Shown piece after piece: positions 43,884 through 53,229 of a stretch of 64,000 nt of DNA (position 1 is the first letter of the stretch; each line of letters opens with the position of its first letter). The notes beneath the pieces are model-generated. The model worked only from the letters and a program-made list of their open reading frames with translations, searched no databases and was not told the origin of the DNA. This DNA comes from Sulfurovum xiamenensis (lineage in GTDB: Bacteria; Campylobacterota; Campylobacteria; Campylobacterales; Sulfurovaceae): contig NZ_JAQIBC010000002.1 in the NCBI RefSeq assembly GCF_030347995.1, positions 310,001-374,000 of the forward strand, written 5' to 3'. The position numbers and the translations under genes were made by a program.

Positions 43884-44048
43884 TTAGAATCTGATTTAAA
43901 GATGCCACACATGCATCTAAACCATTTTATAACATTTAGATAATTCTATTTATTGATTTAACTTAAAGTATAAGACGATAATGTGCAAAGAGTGTGTAGG
44001 AAAAGTATTCTTAACTGGTTTATAATAAAAATTGTATCCTATAGTTCT

Positions 44049-44083
44049 AAAACCTTATAATTTAACATATTTTATAATGTTTA
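44049..44083 (+). repeat. R8 repeat copy
   Basis: Left arm AAAACCTTATAA, core TTTAACATATT, right arm TTATAATGTTTA (degenerate). It lies between the katG start and the comF-like stop, the most distant copy. Confidence 0.78.
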
Positions 44084-44133
44084 CCATTCTAGCTACACTT
44101 AAGGAGTATACAGATATTACTGCATTCAACAGA

Positions 44134-44712
44134 TCAGGATTCCTCTGCATCAGCTAAAGTCAAAGCGAAGAGTACATTGACTCCGTGAGATATCAGTACT
44201 TTTTGTGCTTCTTGCAGTGTAATACCCGTTGTGATGATATCATCTACCAATATCACATCTATACCTGACTTACCTTTATAAAGAAAATCCCTCGGGTTTT
44301 CCAAACGGAACTGTAGGTTTTTACCCGAATAGTTCACCCTGTTCTGTGCCATGAGTGCACTGTGTTGTATGATAGAGGTTTTTGTCTTCATCGCCTGTGT
44401 GAGCAGTGCCACATGAGAATATCCGCTTTTGACATATTCATCTATGCCCACTATATAAACAGCTCTCTCATCAGACTCTACAAACTCTTCAATAAATGGT
44501 TTCATGGTCATATGGGCCAAAGCTTTGTAGATACGGTATCCTTCGGGTTTATGTTTACTATGTAGCAGTGTCTCCAGTGTGGAGTACTTAAAAAAGCTGA
44601 TGACATCCAGTGTTCCTACTTTTCGAGTACTTACCGTAGGTATAAACAAGTGTTCTACACATTGCTTGCAAATGATCTTAAAACTTAATTTTGAACAAGA
44701 AAAACAACGCAT
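44134..44712 (-). CDS. comF: ComF family phosphoribosyltransferase-like protein
   Basis: A 192 aa ComFC-type protein. Two N-terminal CxxC pairs (CFSCSKL and ICKQC) form a zinc finger, and the PRPP-binding loop DVILVDDIITTGITL is clear near the C-terminus. ComF is needed for DNA transformation in naturally competent bacteria, acting after uptake. ATG 44712 has AAGG upstream; the frame goes to 44739 without support. Confidence 0.88.
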   Translation of the reverse strand: MRCFSCSKLSFKIICKQCVEHLFIPTVSTRKVGTLDVISFFKYSTLETLLHSKHKPEGYRIYKALAHMTMKPFIEEFVESDERAVYIVGIDEYVKSGYSHVALLTQAMKTKTSIIQHSALMAQNRVNYSGKNLQFRLENPRDFLYKGKSGIDVILVDDIITTGITLQEAQKVLISHGVNVLFALTLADAEES

Positions 44713-44821
44713 AACAAACCTTCCACTTTGCTTGATCAAGCCTATATATTCTGAAGATAATCATAGTTATCAGGTATAAAATTCCAGATAGTCTATCAAA
44801 GTATTAATTGTAGCGAAATGG

Positions 44822-44827
44822 TATAAT
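44822..44827 (+). promoter_or_regulatory. -10 box of the lipoprotein gene
   Basis: TGGTATAATATC carries a TATAAT 29 bases before ATG 44856, with T-rich sequence upstream. Confidence 0.5.
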
Positions 44828-44855
44828 ATCATATTAATTACAAGCGAGTGTATGT

Positions 44856-45662
44856 ATGATAAAAAATAAGATCCATACTATGGTAGCAGCATCTATTCTA
44901 TTGCTTATCAATGGATGTGGTTCTGATACGCCAGAACCTGAGGAAAAAAAGCGCAAAGTAGCCGGTTTTCATACAGATAGGTCTATGTTTATCGCTACTG
45001 TTGATAAAGTGTCACCTACAAAAGAAGATCGTAATGCCATGATAGGCGAGTTTATCATGAAATCAAATCTTCAGTGTCAGCACTACTTGGACAATCCGCT
45101 CAATACATCATCCAACCCTAAAAAACAAGGGCTCTATATGGATATTTTTGATGGTGTAAGCCAAGCATTTGGCATGAAACATATCACAGATGGTGCCAAA
45201 AAACTCTATATTAAAAAGAGTGGTAATGGCACTAATAAAGCAAAAATAGCCTATGAAAATGCACTGTCTCCCGAAATTAAACGGGGTGTGGAAATAGCAA
45301 GAGAAAAGTATGCACAAAAAATGCTCCTGCGAAAGACAAGGATGATAGAAAGTTACACCATAGCCATGTTGGAACGGGATATGGAGAACTATGATAAATT
45401 ATGTAGTTATGAAACGGGTTTGATCGAGATACATAAAGCACTCAAAAAGGCACAAAGACAACCAAAAATAAAACCTTTTTCTCCCAAAATAGATCCTACT
45501 ACCATCAAAAATAAAGTGGAGGCTGTAACCAGAGAGGCGGAAGCCAATGAACTATCAAACGTAAAGATAGATGTAAAGGTCCTAAATGCTAAAGAATCAG
45601 AAAAAGAGAGTCAAAGCCAAACCATGAGTGACATAGAAGAGCTTAACAATACTGCATTTTAA
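44856..45662 (+). CDS. Lipoprotein of unknown function
   Basis: A 268 aa protein with lipoprotein signal (HTMVAASILLLINGC, lipobox INGC). The mature part is highly charged and helical (KRGVEIAREKYAQKMLLRKT), with a Lys/Glu-rich, probably disordered C-terminus. No family recognised; an envelope-stress or surface role is possible. It converges with the sirtuin gene. Confidence 0.75.
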   Translation: MIKNKIHTMVAASILLLINGCGSDTPEPEEKKRKVAGFHTDRSMFIATVDKVSPTKEDRNAMIGEFIMKSNLQCQHYLDNPLNTSSNPKKQGLYMDIFDGVSQAFGMKHITDGAKKLYIKKSGNGTNKAKIAYENALSPEIKRGVEIAREKYAQKMLLRKTRMIESYTIAMLERDMENYDKLCSYETGLIEIHKALKKAQRQPKIKPFSPKIDPTTIKNKVEAVTREAEANELSNVKIDVKVLNAKESEKESQSQTMSDIEELNNTAF

Positions 45663-45676
45663 AGATACTCTATTAT

Positions 45677-46495
45677 CTAAATAATCTTCTTCAATGCTTC
45701 AACGGCACCCATAGGAAGACCTATCTCTGCTCCAAAACTCTCTCTTGGGTTGATACGTATCAAAGGAACATCAAATCTTCTGGCTATCTGTTCAGACGTA
45801 TTTCTGACCGTTGGTACAGCAGTTCCTGCCCCTAGCTCTACGATAGCAAGCTTTACCCCCTCCTTTTCCAAAGAGTCCATCCAACGACTTAGTCTCTCTC
45901 TTTGTCCATCGGTACGTGCATACTCCCAACCAAAATCCCCGAACATCAAAATATTCGGGCGTGCCATAGCCCCACAGAAAGGACAGGAAGGTAAAGGTTC
46001 TTTGGCTTTAAACCCCTCTTCTATCTCTATAAAAGTATCATTCGCACTCCAAAGCATGCCTTGACAATTATCGATACACTGCATATGGTGAATGGAACCG
46101 TGACACTCCATGATCTGCTCCTCTTTGAAACCAGATTTTTGAAACTGTCCATCTACATTTGAGGTAAAAATATGAGCTCCATATTTTTTAGTATTAGATA
46201 GTTCCAAAAGCTTTCTAAAGCCCTCATGAGGTACTGTATCACGGTAAAGGTGTAATCTATGACCATAAAAAGCCCAAGCCAACCGAGGGTCAGACTCAAA
46301 CCACTCCGGATTAGCCATCTCTTCAAAATGAAGCCCCAACTCTTTGGCCTTTGGATAGGCATTCCAAAAGCCCTCCACTCCTCTAAAGTCAGGCAATCCA
46401 CTGTCCACACCCATCCCTGCACCTGCAGTGATAAAAAGTGCATCTGATTCTTCCAGTAATTGTTTTGCTTTTTGTAGGTTTTCTGTAATATTCAT
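45677..46495 (-). CDS. SIR2-family NAD-dependent protein deacylase
   Basis: A 272 aa sirtuin. NAD-binding motifs ITAGAGMGVDSGLPDFRG and TSNVDGQF, the catalytic His in MECHGSIHH, and a four-Cys zinc site (CIDNC and CPFC) are present. It removes acetyl or similar groups from lysines. Start ATG 46495 lacks a Shine-Dalgarno sequence, but a TATAAT lies just seven bases upstream, suggesting a leaderless transcript; the frame to 46522 would overlap that promoter. Confidence 0.9.
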   Translation of the reverse strand: MNITENLQKAKQLLEESDALFITAGAGMGVDSGLPDFRGVEGFWNAYPKAKELGLHFEEMANPEWFESDPRLAWAFYGHRLHLYRDTVPHEGFRKLLELSNTKKYGAHIFTSNVDGQFQKSGFKEEQIMECHGSIHHMQCIDNCQGMLWSANDTFIEIEEGFKAKEPLPSCPFCGAMARPNILMFGDFGWEYARTDGQRERLSRWMDSLEKEGVKLAIVELGAGTAVPTVRNTSEQIARRFDVPLIRINPRESFGAEIGLPMGAVEALKKII

Positions 46496-46502
46496 GGGGA
46501 AG

Positions 46503-46508
46503 ATTATA
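46503..46508 (-). promoter_or_regulatory. -10 box of the sirtuin gene, seven bases before the start codon
   Basis: On the minus strand TGCTATAAT is followed by CTTCCCC and ATG 46495, which places the expected transcription start on the initiation codon. Confidence 0.6.
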
Positions 46509-46604
46509 GCATATAATCCCACCTACCTATCAAAAAACCTTCCTACTGAAATAAAGCAAAAATAAGAGATAATGGTTGTATGTATGTTGCCTCAGGAGTG
46601 TCAT

Positions 46605-47009
46605 ATGACAGTCAATCTTTTTCTGAAAACAAGTATGATCTGGTTGATCATAGCTTTCATGGCGATCATCAACGGTATCTTTAGAGAAAATGTTTTAGTT
46701 GGCATGATTGGTCCAAATATGGCAGTGCCGGTGAGTGGTATCACACTCTCCATGATCGTATTGATCGTTACCTATGTCTCTTTTCCACTATTTGGAAAAC
46801 ATCATGCTCTTACCTACTTTGTTATTGGACTTCAATGGGTTTTAATGACACTCCTGTTTGAATTCATCTTTGGCTATTATGTGATGGGGAAATCATGGTC
46901 TGATATCTCAGAGGTCTTTCATATTATGAGAGGAAACCTCTTTATCATTGTACTGGCAGTAAGTTTGATCTCACCACTTTTAATGGCCAAGGTGAAACGT
47001 ATACTGTAA
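46605..47009 (+). CDS. Four-helix membrane protein of unknown function
   Basis: A 134 aa protein with four hydrophobic helices (including TSMIWLIIAFMAIINGI, GITLSMIVLIVTYVSFPLF, LTYFVIGLQWVLMTLLFEF and LFIIVLAVSLISPLLMA). Start ATG 46605 has AGGAG six bases upstream. No family assigned with confidence. Confidence 0.7.
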   Translation: MTVNLFLKTSMIWLIIAFMAIINGIFRENVLVGMIGPNMAVPVSGITLSMIVLIVTYVSFPLFGKHHALTYFVIGLQWVLMTLLFEFIFGYYVMGKSWSDISEVFHIMRGNLFIIVLAVSLISPLLMAKVKRIL

Positions 47010-47202
47010 TTTTGCAATACCCCTACTTCAATCGTAAATAATACCAGCATTTGAATTTCCATTACACACTCATTACATTGTAGTATTGTATATTTATACG
47101 ATTTCTGGATACAGTGTCCAAATAAAACAAGCAAGTGCTTACTTGGTCTACTAAAAATTGTTCCTATGCAAAAAAATAAAAGCTGACGGAAAGGATAGAC
47201 AA

Positions 47203-47661
47203 ATGAATAATACAGATACAAAAAATGCTATTGAGATCTTAAACAGGATAATGGAGGTCGAATTAGCCGGGGTTGTACGTTATACCCATTACTCTTTAAT
47301 GGTTTATGGCTACAATAGGTTACCTATAGTTGATTGGATGAAAAGTAATGCGCAAGAAGGTTTAACTCATGCACATAGGGCTGGTGAACTTGTAACGCTT
47401 TTGGGTGGTCATCCATCACTCAGTATTGGAAAGTTACTTGAAACAGCGAAGCATGACATTGGAGATATACTCCGAGAAAGCCTGGAGCATGAAAAAACAG
47501 CTCTTGATGCCTACTACGAATTATTGAAACTAACAGAAGGTGGTACTTCCGTGTTATTGGAAGAATACGCCAGAGAAATGATCGTAGAAGAGGAGATGCA
47601 TCTTGATAGTGTGAATAAGATGTTAAGGCATCCTGGAGATGTAGAGGCATTTAAAACCTAA
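47203..47661 (+). CDS. Bacterioferritin-like ferritin
   Basis: A 152 aa four-helix protein of the ferritin-like superfamily. The ligand pattern includes EVELAGVVRYTHYSL (Glu and Tyr), EGLTHAHRAGELV, HDIGDILRESLEHEKTAL and EEEMHLDSVNKML, consistent with a di-iron ferroxidase centre as in bacterioferritin. GGAAAGGA lies seven bases before ATG 47203. It stores iron or detoxifies peroxide. It precedes the GDCCVxC protein and CDF transporter genes. Confidence 0.87.
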   Translation: MNNTDTKNAIEILNRIMEVELAGVVRYTHYSLMVYGYNRLPIVDWMKSNAQEGLTHAHRAGELVTLLGGHPSLSIGKLLETAKHDIGDILRESLEHEKTALDAYYELLKLTEGGTSVLLEEYAREMIVEEEMHLDSVNKMLRHPGDVEAFKT

Positions 47662-47740
47662 CGAAGCTCTACCTGTCCATCTTACTGGGATGTTTTGTGT
47701 TCCTCTATTACATATGCAGACGAGGAGAATATTTTTAAAA

Positions 47741-47977
47741 ATGAATAGAGATTCAGTGAAAAAAGAACTTATTTTAGAATCTGAGATCACATGTTCTAAA
47801 TGTGGTTATAAAAAAATAGAAATCATGCCAACAGATGCGTGTCAATGGTTTTATGAGTGTGAGAATTGCGGTGCAATTCTTAAGCCTAAAAAGGGTGATT
47901 GCTGTGTCTTTTGTTCATACGGTTCAGTCCCCTGTCCTCCCATGCAGAAAGATTCAGATTCTTGTTGTCAATCATAG
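47741..47977 (+). CDS. GDCCVxC domain protein
   Basis: A 78 aa Cys-rich protein with the diagnostic GDCCVFCSYGSVPCPPMQ block. The N-terminal half has a treble-clef-like CSKCGY...CENCG pair that may bind zinc, and the tail ends SCCQS. In other bacteria this family includes selenoproteins and clusters with mercury or metal transport genes; here the motif has normal Cys codons. A CDF transporter follows. GAGGAG lies 13 bases before ATG 47741. Confidence 0.82.
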   Translation: MNRDSVKKELILESEITCSKCGYKKIEIMPTDACQWFYECENCGAILKPKKGDCCVFCSYGSVPCPPMQKDSDSCCQS

Positions 47978-48058
47978 ATAGAAGGAATAAAAATAGCAAG
48001 TTGTAGATCTGACACGGAAATCAATCATCGTTTAGAAGGCAAGGTATTAAAAATCCTC

Positions 48059-48610
48059 TTGAGTATCAATGCCTTTATGTTTATGGCTGAGATTACACTT
48101 GGCATCTTGAGTGAGTCAACTGCCCTCATAGCAGATTCTCTTGATATGTTGGCTGATGCAACAGTCTATGGTATAGCGCTGTATGCAGTTGGAAAATCAC
48201 CGCTTGTAAAAATAAAAGCCGCACATTTAAGCGGTATTTTTCAAGTAATATTGGGAGTATTGGTTTTTGCAGATGTTATACGCCGATTGATTTATGGAAG
48301 TGAACCAGAGTCACTCCTGATGATTTTTGTTGGGATGGCAGCTCTAGTAGCAAACATTATTTGTTTGATCCTGATTTCAAAATACAAAAAAGGTGAGGTT
48401 CATATGCGTGCCAGTTGGATATTTTCAAAAAATGATGTGATTGCTAATGTAGGTATTATTATTGGTGGTGGATTTGTATATCTTTTAGAGACAAGATTAC
48501 CAGATCTGATTGTTGGTATGATTATTTCAATCATAGTCATTCGTGGTGGTATAGATATTATCAAGGATGCATATCATGAAAAACGTGTACATACAGAGAG
48601 TTGCATCTAA
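48059..48610 (+). CDS. Cation diffusion facilitator-type metal transporter
   Basis: A CDF-fold membrane protein. The helix-2 metal site is visible in ALIADSLDMLADATVYGIAL, and a second pair in KNDVIANVGIII. About six helices; no long His-rich loop. The frame continues upstream of TTG 48059 with family-like sequence (CRSDTEINHRLEGKVLKILL), back to an ATA codon at 47993 that has AAGGA six bases upstream; no canonical start exists there, so the true N-terminus is probably about 22 residues longer. It probably exports Zn or a similar metal. Confidence 0.85.
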   Translation: MSINAFMFMAEITLGILSESTALIADSLDMLADATVYGIALYAVGKSPLVKIKAAHLSGIFQVILGVLVFADVIRRLIYGSEPESLLMIFVGMAALVANIICLILISKYKKGEVHMRASWIFSKNDVIANVGIIIGGGFVYLLETRLPDLIVGMIISIIVIRGGIDIIKDAYHEKRVHTESCI

Positions 48611-48665
48611 TCATCTGTCCATTTTGATACACAAAAAATGTATGTATATATTGAGCCTGTAAAAG

Positions 48666-49280
48666 TCAGTAGATCAACGGTACAAACACAAATCCGTAAA
48701 ACTCTTCTTTTTCAATCTTTGTTTCTGAAGTCTTTGTAAATTTAAAAATAGACTCTCCTATAGGTATCACCAGGATACCACCTATTTTTAATTGTAAAAA
48801 AAGTTCTTCCGGAGTTTCATCAGCTGAAGCAGAGACCAGTATCCTGTCAAACTGTTTTCCCGGCAGGCCAAGCGTATCTCCTGCCCTTTCTATGTGACAA
48901 TGACTATTAAAACCAAACTTGGAAAGGTTTTCTCTTCCTTGCTCCACCAATATACTGATCCTTTCAAGCCCGATCACACTGCCTTTATTTCCTACCATAT
49001 AACAAAGAAGTGCTGTGGTCCATCCTGACCCCGAACCAATGTCCAACACCGTGTTCCCATCCTGGGGGTCAAGACGTTCCAACATGAAGGCTACTGTGGA
49101 AGGTTGGGATATGGTTTGGTAATCTCCTATGGGCAGAGGCATATCTGCGTAGGCTTCATCTTCATATTCTTCAGGTACAAAGTATTTTCTATCGATCGTT
49201 CTAAAGGCATCAATGATCAGTGGACTTTTCAACATATTCGAGGAGATCATACTATCCACGAGTCTATCCATCTTCTTCAT
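48666..49280 (-). CDS. pcm: Protein-L-isoaspartate O-methyltransferase
   Basis: A 204 aa S-adenosylmethionine-dependent methyltransferase that repairs damaged Asp residues. The SAM-binding loop VLDIGSGSGWTTALLCYMVG, the PIGDYQTISQP segment and the later RILVSASADETPEELFLQLKIGG block are characteristic. It starts directly after the stop of the AmmB-like gene, so the three genes upstream of it form one operon. Confidence 0.9.
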   Translation of the reverse strand: MKKMDRLVDSMISSNMLKSPLIIDAFRTIDRKYFVPEEYEDEAYADMPLPIGDYQTISQPSTVAFMLERLDPQDGNTVLDIGSGSGWTTALLCYMVGNKGSVIGLERISILVEQGRENLSKFGFNSHCHIERAGDTLGLPGKQFDRILVSASADETPEELFLQLKIGGILVIPIGESIFKFTKTSETKIEKEEFYGFVFVPLIY

Positions 49281-50087
49281 CTACTGCTCCACAAATGCTG
49301 CACTCATATACCCTACAACCTGTGATTCATCTCCGCTGGCATCCGCACTCGTACGATAATCCAACAGCACAGATCTTAACCCGTTCTTTTTTGCTGCAAG
49401 CAACATCGCCTCTACACCGATCTTACCACAGGCTTCACATCCTTCATGCAATTCAGCAGTGCTCAGTTTCTCCACCGCATCCAAACAGATACTGTCAAGT
49501 GCATTGGCTTTTTTGATATCATAATAGTGGCTTAAGTCCGTACTGATCACGACTGCAGTCTCAGGATCATCCAGAAGATACTCGATGACCTCTGCCAGCT
49601 TTTGTGGTGATTCATCACCATAGACCAACTCGACCACGGACACATCCGGTGTATAGGTTTTGACAAAAGGGACCTGTACTTCTGTACTGTGCTCATGGTG
49701 GGCTTCAGGTACAAATCCTATATCAAACCGTTCTTTCAGATCTAATACCAATGGTTTATCGATGAGCAATGCACCAAGAGGTGTATGATAGGTATCAAAT
49801 TCAGAAATACTTGTTCCAGTGAGGTAAACCCTATGACTAGGACCGATGATCACCACACGTTTGACATCTGAATTTGACAACAGTCTTAATGCGATATTCG
49901 CAGTAAAACCACTGTAGACATATCCTGCATGCGGTACAATGACCGCTCTTGGTTTAAGGTGTAGCACACTATCCTTCTCTTTGAGATGCTCATCAATAAT
50001 TTGATTATAATGTTCCAGCATGGAGTGTATCTCATCCGGGCTGGATGGGTAAAACTGTCCGGCTACCGAAGCTTCTCGTGTACTCAT
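49281..50087 (-). CDS. amrB: MEMO1-family protein (AmmeMemoRadiSam system protein B)
   Basis: A 268 aa MEMO-fold protein related to extradiol dioxygenases: REASVAGQFYPSS, IVPHAGYVYSGFTAN, IIGPSHRVYLTG and VISTDLSHYYD carry the conserved His residues of the putative metal site. Its start overlaps the radical SAM gene stop as ATGA, with GGAG seven bases upstream. The family occurs with AMMECR1 and a radical SAM protein in a conserved system of unknown chemistry. Confidence 0.85.
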   Translation of the reverse strand: MSTREASVAGQFYPSSPDEIHSMLEHYNQIIDEHLKEKDSVLHLKPRAVIVPHAGYVYSGFTANIALRLLSNSDVKRVVIIGPSHRVYLTGTSISEFDTYHTPLGALLIDKPLVLDLKERFDIGFVPEAHHEHSTEVQVPFVKTYTPDVSVVELVYGDESPQKLAEVIEYLLDDPETAVVISTDLSHYYDIKKANALDSICLDAVEKLSTAELHEGCEACGKIGVEAMLLAAKKNGLRSVLLDYRTSADASGDESQVVGYMSAAFVEQ

Positions 50088-51094
50088 GACCATACTCCTT
50101 CTATCGCTCTATGACACTTCGGACAGTGCCCATTCTCCAAGTTATTCACTGTTACATCATAGCCTGAACGGTCTATGAGTAACGTTCCACATTGCGGACA
50201 GTGTGTATCAGCATGCACCGGTACATTCCCTAGATAAATATAATAAAGTCCTGCTTTTTCACCTATCTTTTTTGCACGCATCAGTGTGTCTATTTTTGTT
50301 CTCTCATGATCCATCATTTTATAATCAGGATGGAACGCACTTAAATGCCATGGCACATGTTTACCAAGGTCATTGGCGATGTACGATGCCATCTCTTCCA
50401 AGTCTTTATCACTGTCGTTCTCACCCTCGATAAGCAGTGTCGTGATCTCGACCCATATCCCAGCATCTATCATTCTTTTAAGTGTGTCTTTCACCTCATC
50501 GAGCCCGCCTTTGAGTACCTTTCTATAGTAGGCATCATCCCAGCTTTTAAGATCGATGTTTGCAGCATCCACCCAGCTTGCCATATCTGCTATGACCTCT
50601 GGTGATTCAAAGCCGTTAGAGACAAAAAGGTTTTTAAGCCCTTTTGCTTTCGCAATCACACCGATATCTTTGGCATAAGGGTAGAAGATCGTGGGTTCAT
50701 TGTAAGTGTAGGCAATGGATTCTGCACCATGTGAGATGGCCAATTCGACCATTTCTTCAGGACTTACATTGATGGATTCATTGACTTTTTTCTCCTGGGA
50801 GATATCCCAATTTTGACAGAACGGACATTTGAAGTTACATCCAACTGTCCCAAAGGAGAGTGCTGTACTGCCTGGTAGTACATGATTCAGCGGTTTTTTT
50901 TCTACAGGATCCACATGGACTGCAACAGGATGGCCATATACAAGCGTTTCAAGCTCTCCTCCTACGTTTTTGTTGATTCCGCAGATACCGACCTGTCCCT
51001 CTTTCAGTTTACAGGAGTGGCGACAGAGCAGACAGATGATCCTGTCTTTACCCTCTTCTTTTGTGTAGTATTTCATATCTTTGTTAGATGTCAT
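50084..51094 (-). CDS. amrS: AmmeMemoRadiSam system radical SAM enzyme
   Basis: A 336 aa radical SAM enzyme with the 4Fe-4S motif CNFKCPFC (Cys86, 90, 93) after an N-terminal CLLCRHSCKLKEGQVGICG region typical of the PflA-like family, and a C-terminal zinc-ribbon (CPQCGTLL, CPKCHRAIEG). It acts with the MEMO protein encoded next; the AMMECR1 partner is not in the window. AGGAG precedes ATG 51094. Confidence 0.88.
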   Translation of the reverse strand: MTSNKDMKYYTKEEGKDRIICLLCRHSCKLKEGQVGICGINKNVGGELETLVYGHPVAVHVDPVEKKPLNHVLPGSTALSFGTVGCNFKCPFCQNWDISQEKKVNESINVSPEEMVELAISHGAESIAYTYNEPTIFYPYAKDIGVIAKAKGLKNLFVSNGFESPEVIADMASWVDAANIDLKSWDDAYYRKVLKGGLDEVKDTLKRMIDAGIWVEITTLLIEGENDSDKDLEEMASYIANDLGKHVPWHLSAFHPDYKMMDHERTKIDTLMRAKKIGEKAGLYYIYLGNVPVHADTHCPQCGTLLIDRSGYDVTVNNLENGHCPKCHRAIEGVWS

Positions 51095-51185
51095 GTTGAC
51101 TCCTTTAATGAGCCAGCTTCGTAACTAAAGTTGACTCAACTATACTTAATCATATCACAGGCTATTATAAATGTCAATAAATTTT

Positions 51186-53057
51186 TCATATACTTAATTT
51201 CTTAGAGAAGCTTTCTTTATAAAATAGTTCAAAATGATCTTTTGACAGTGGTTTTGAGAAATAATACCCCTGAAACATATCACAGCCATTTTCCAATAGA
51301 AATAAAAATTGTTCTTGTGTCTCTATACCTTCTGCTACCGTTTTAAGATCATATATTTTCGCCAGGGAAAGAATCGTAGTAATCATCAGTTCATCCGATT
51401 TGCGCTCACCTAAATGGATCACAAATGAACGGTCTATTTTCAACTCTTCTATAGGCATTTCACGTAGCGCACTGAGCGAGGAGTATCCTGTACCAAAGTC
51501 ATCCATGGAAAATGAAAAATCCAACTGCTTTAGTTTATTGATGATGACACTGATTCTATAAACATCTTCAATGAGGATCGTCTCTGTCACTTCAAAAATG
51601 ATCTTTTTTCTTGTATCTTCATTGAGATACTTGTCAGACAGCCGCTTCACCTCATCTAAAAAAGTACTATGAAAAAATTGTCTCACACTGATATTGATCG
51701 AGAACTGTTTTAGGTCTAAGCCCATGATCTCCCATGCCTGAAGTGTTTTAAAAGCCTCTTCAATAATATAATTTCCCAGTTCAATGATCAGCCCTGTCTT
51801 TTCCGAGATCGAAACAAATTCAAACGGAGAGATAAGTCCAAGATCTGGACTGTTCCATCGGACAAGTACTTCACAACCAATGATCTTCTGATCCCTGTTA
51901 AACTGTGGCTGGTAGCGCAGTTCAATTTCATTATGTTCCAAAGCAAAATAAAGTTTTCGTTCGATCTCCAGACGATATTCAACCTCTTTGGCCAATTCAT
52001 CATTGAATAAAATGATCCCATCACGCCCCTGTGCTTTTGCCTGATACATAGCAATATCTGCTTCTTTTATGAATTGTCTGGCTTCTTTTGATGAACCGCC
52101 CAGATTATTGACTCCGATACTTGCACTAATATATAGATGATGACGATCCACCACATAGGTCTCTTTCAAAATCCCCAACAATTCCACAGAAAAACTGTAA
52201 GCACTCTCCTGACAAGTTCCATCACCATATAATGTATCACTTATGATTGCAAATTCATCTCCTCCAAGACGGGCGATCGTATGCGTATCTTCACAATACT
52301 CTCTAATACGTTTTGAAACTTCCTGAAGTACTTTATCTCCCAATTCATGCCCCAGTGAATCGTTGATCGTTTTGAAATGATCAAGATCGATAAGCAAAAG
52401 ATAGGCACATTTTTTTGAAGCGTGAATTCTCTTAATCATATAATCCATATAATTGATAAAATAGCGACTGTTATATAAACCTGTCAATGCATCATGCTGT
52501 GCCTGATAATAGGCTTTTTGGATCAGGTTATAGCTATTGTCTGATGCGTAGATCAATACACCCAAAAAAATTAGAGAGAAGAGAGAAAGCACATCACCAT
52601 AGAATTCTCCTATCAACAGAGAATAGACGATCAAAGGTAAAATGAGGATCAATAAAATAGGATAAAAAAGTTTTCTTTCTGAAAAGAGCAATATGGATGC
52701 TACGATAGAGATACCTACTTGCGTACAAACAGCGATATAATGAAGTTTACTCTCTATCTCTTCTGAATAGACAACAAAATCAAGGGTCCATAAGCCGAAG
52801 ATGATATAAAAAAAGAGTGTCAGTTTTCTATACCAATGTTTCAGCTCCTCTTTATCCATCTCTTCAAATTCAAAGTCTCTATAAAGCTTCCATCCCCATA
52901 CTGATACCAGTATGACCAAACCATTCACGATTAAAGCTGGCATCAGGACCCCCTTCATCCAGCCCAATCCAAGGTATGCAAAACCGGGTATAAAAGAGAA
53001 CCCTATTGTCAGTAAGATCTGTTTTCGTAAAAAGCCATAGAATTTTTGTTTCTGCAT
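51186..53057 (-). CDS. Membrane GGDEF-EAL protein with six-helix N-terminus
   Basis: A 623 aa c-di-GMP protein. The N-terminus has about six helices (MASE-like sensory membrane region, residues 10-180). The GGDEF domain has RLGGDEFAI near residue 266; the EAL domain has CEVLVRWNSP near residue 396 (EVL instead of EAL, a tolerated variant), NISVRQF, MDDFGTGYSSL, KIDRSF and AEGIE. It may carry both activities or act mainly as a phosphodiesterase. Transcribed alone; no clear Shine-Dalgarno sequence before ATG 53057. Confidence 0.92.
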   Translation of the reverse strand: MQKQKFYGFLRKQILLTIGFSFIPGFAYLGLGWMKGVLMPALIVNGLVILVSVWGWKLYRDFEFEEMDKEELKHWYRKLTLFFYIIFGLWTLDFVVYSEEIESKLHYIAVCTQVGISIVASILLFSERKLFYPILLILILPLIVYSLLIGEFYGDVLSLFSLIFLGVLIYASDNSYNLIQKAYYQAQHDALTGLYNSRYFINYMDYMIKRIHASKKCAYLLLIDLDHFKTINDSLGHELGDKVLQEVSKRIREYCEDTHTIARLGGDEFAIISDTLYGDGTCQESAYSFSVELLGILKETYVVDRHHLYISASIGVNNLGGSSKEARQFIKEADIAMYQAKAQGRDGIILFNDELAKEVEYRLEIERKLYFALEHNEIELRYQPQFNRDQKIIGCEVLVRWNSPDLGLISPFEFVSISEKTGLIIELGNYIIEEAFKTLQAWEIMGLDLKQFSINISVRQFFHSTFLDEVKRLSDKYLNEDTRKKIIFEVTETILIEDVYRISVIINKLKQLDFSFSMDDFGTGYSSLSALREMPIEELKIDRSFVIHLGERKSDELMITTILSLAKIYDLKTVAEGIETQEQFLFLLENGCDMFQGYYFSKPLSKDHFELFYKESFSKKLSI

Positions 53058-53229
53058 AATGATTATTGTATAACTATCTTTTATAACATAAGATTAAAAC
53101 CGACCTACAAATCTATCATATAGACTATACACACGTAAATACAGTAGAAATATCTTCCTCTTATACTTGACGTTTTTTACGACTCATAATTAAGTCTACT
53201 GTGACTATAATTCGAAAAAAAAGACCATT

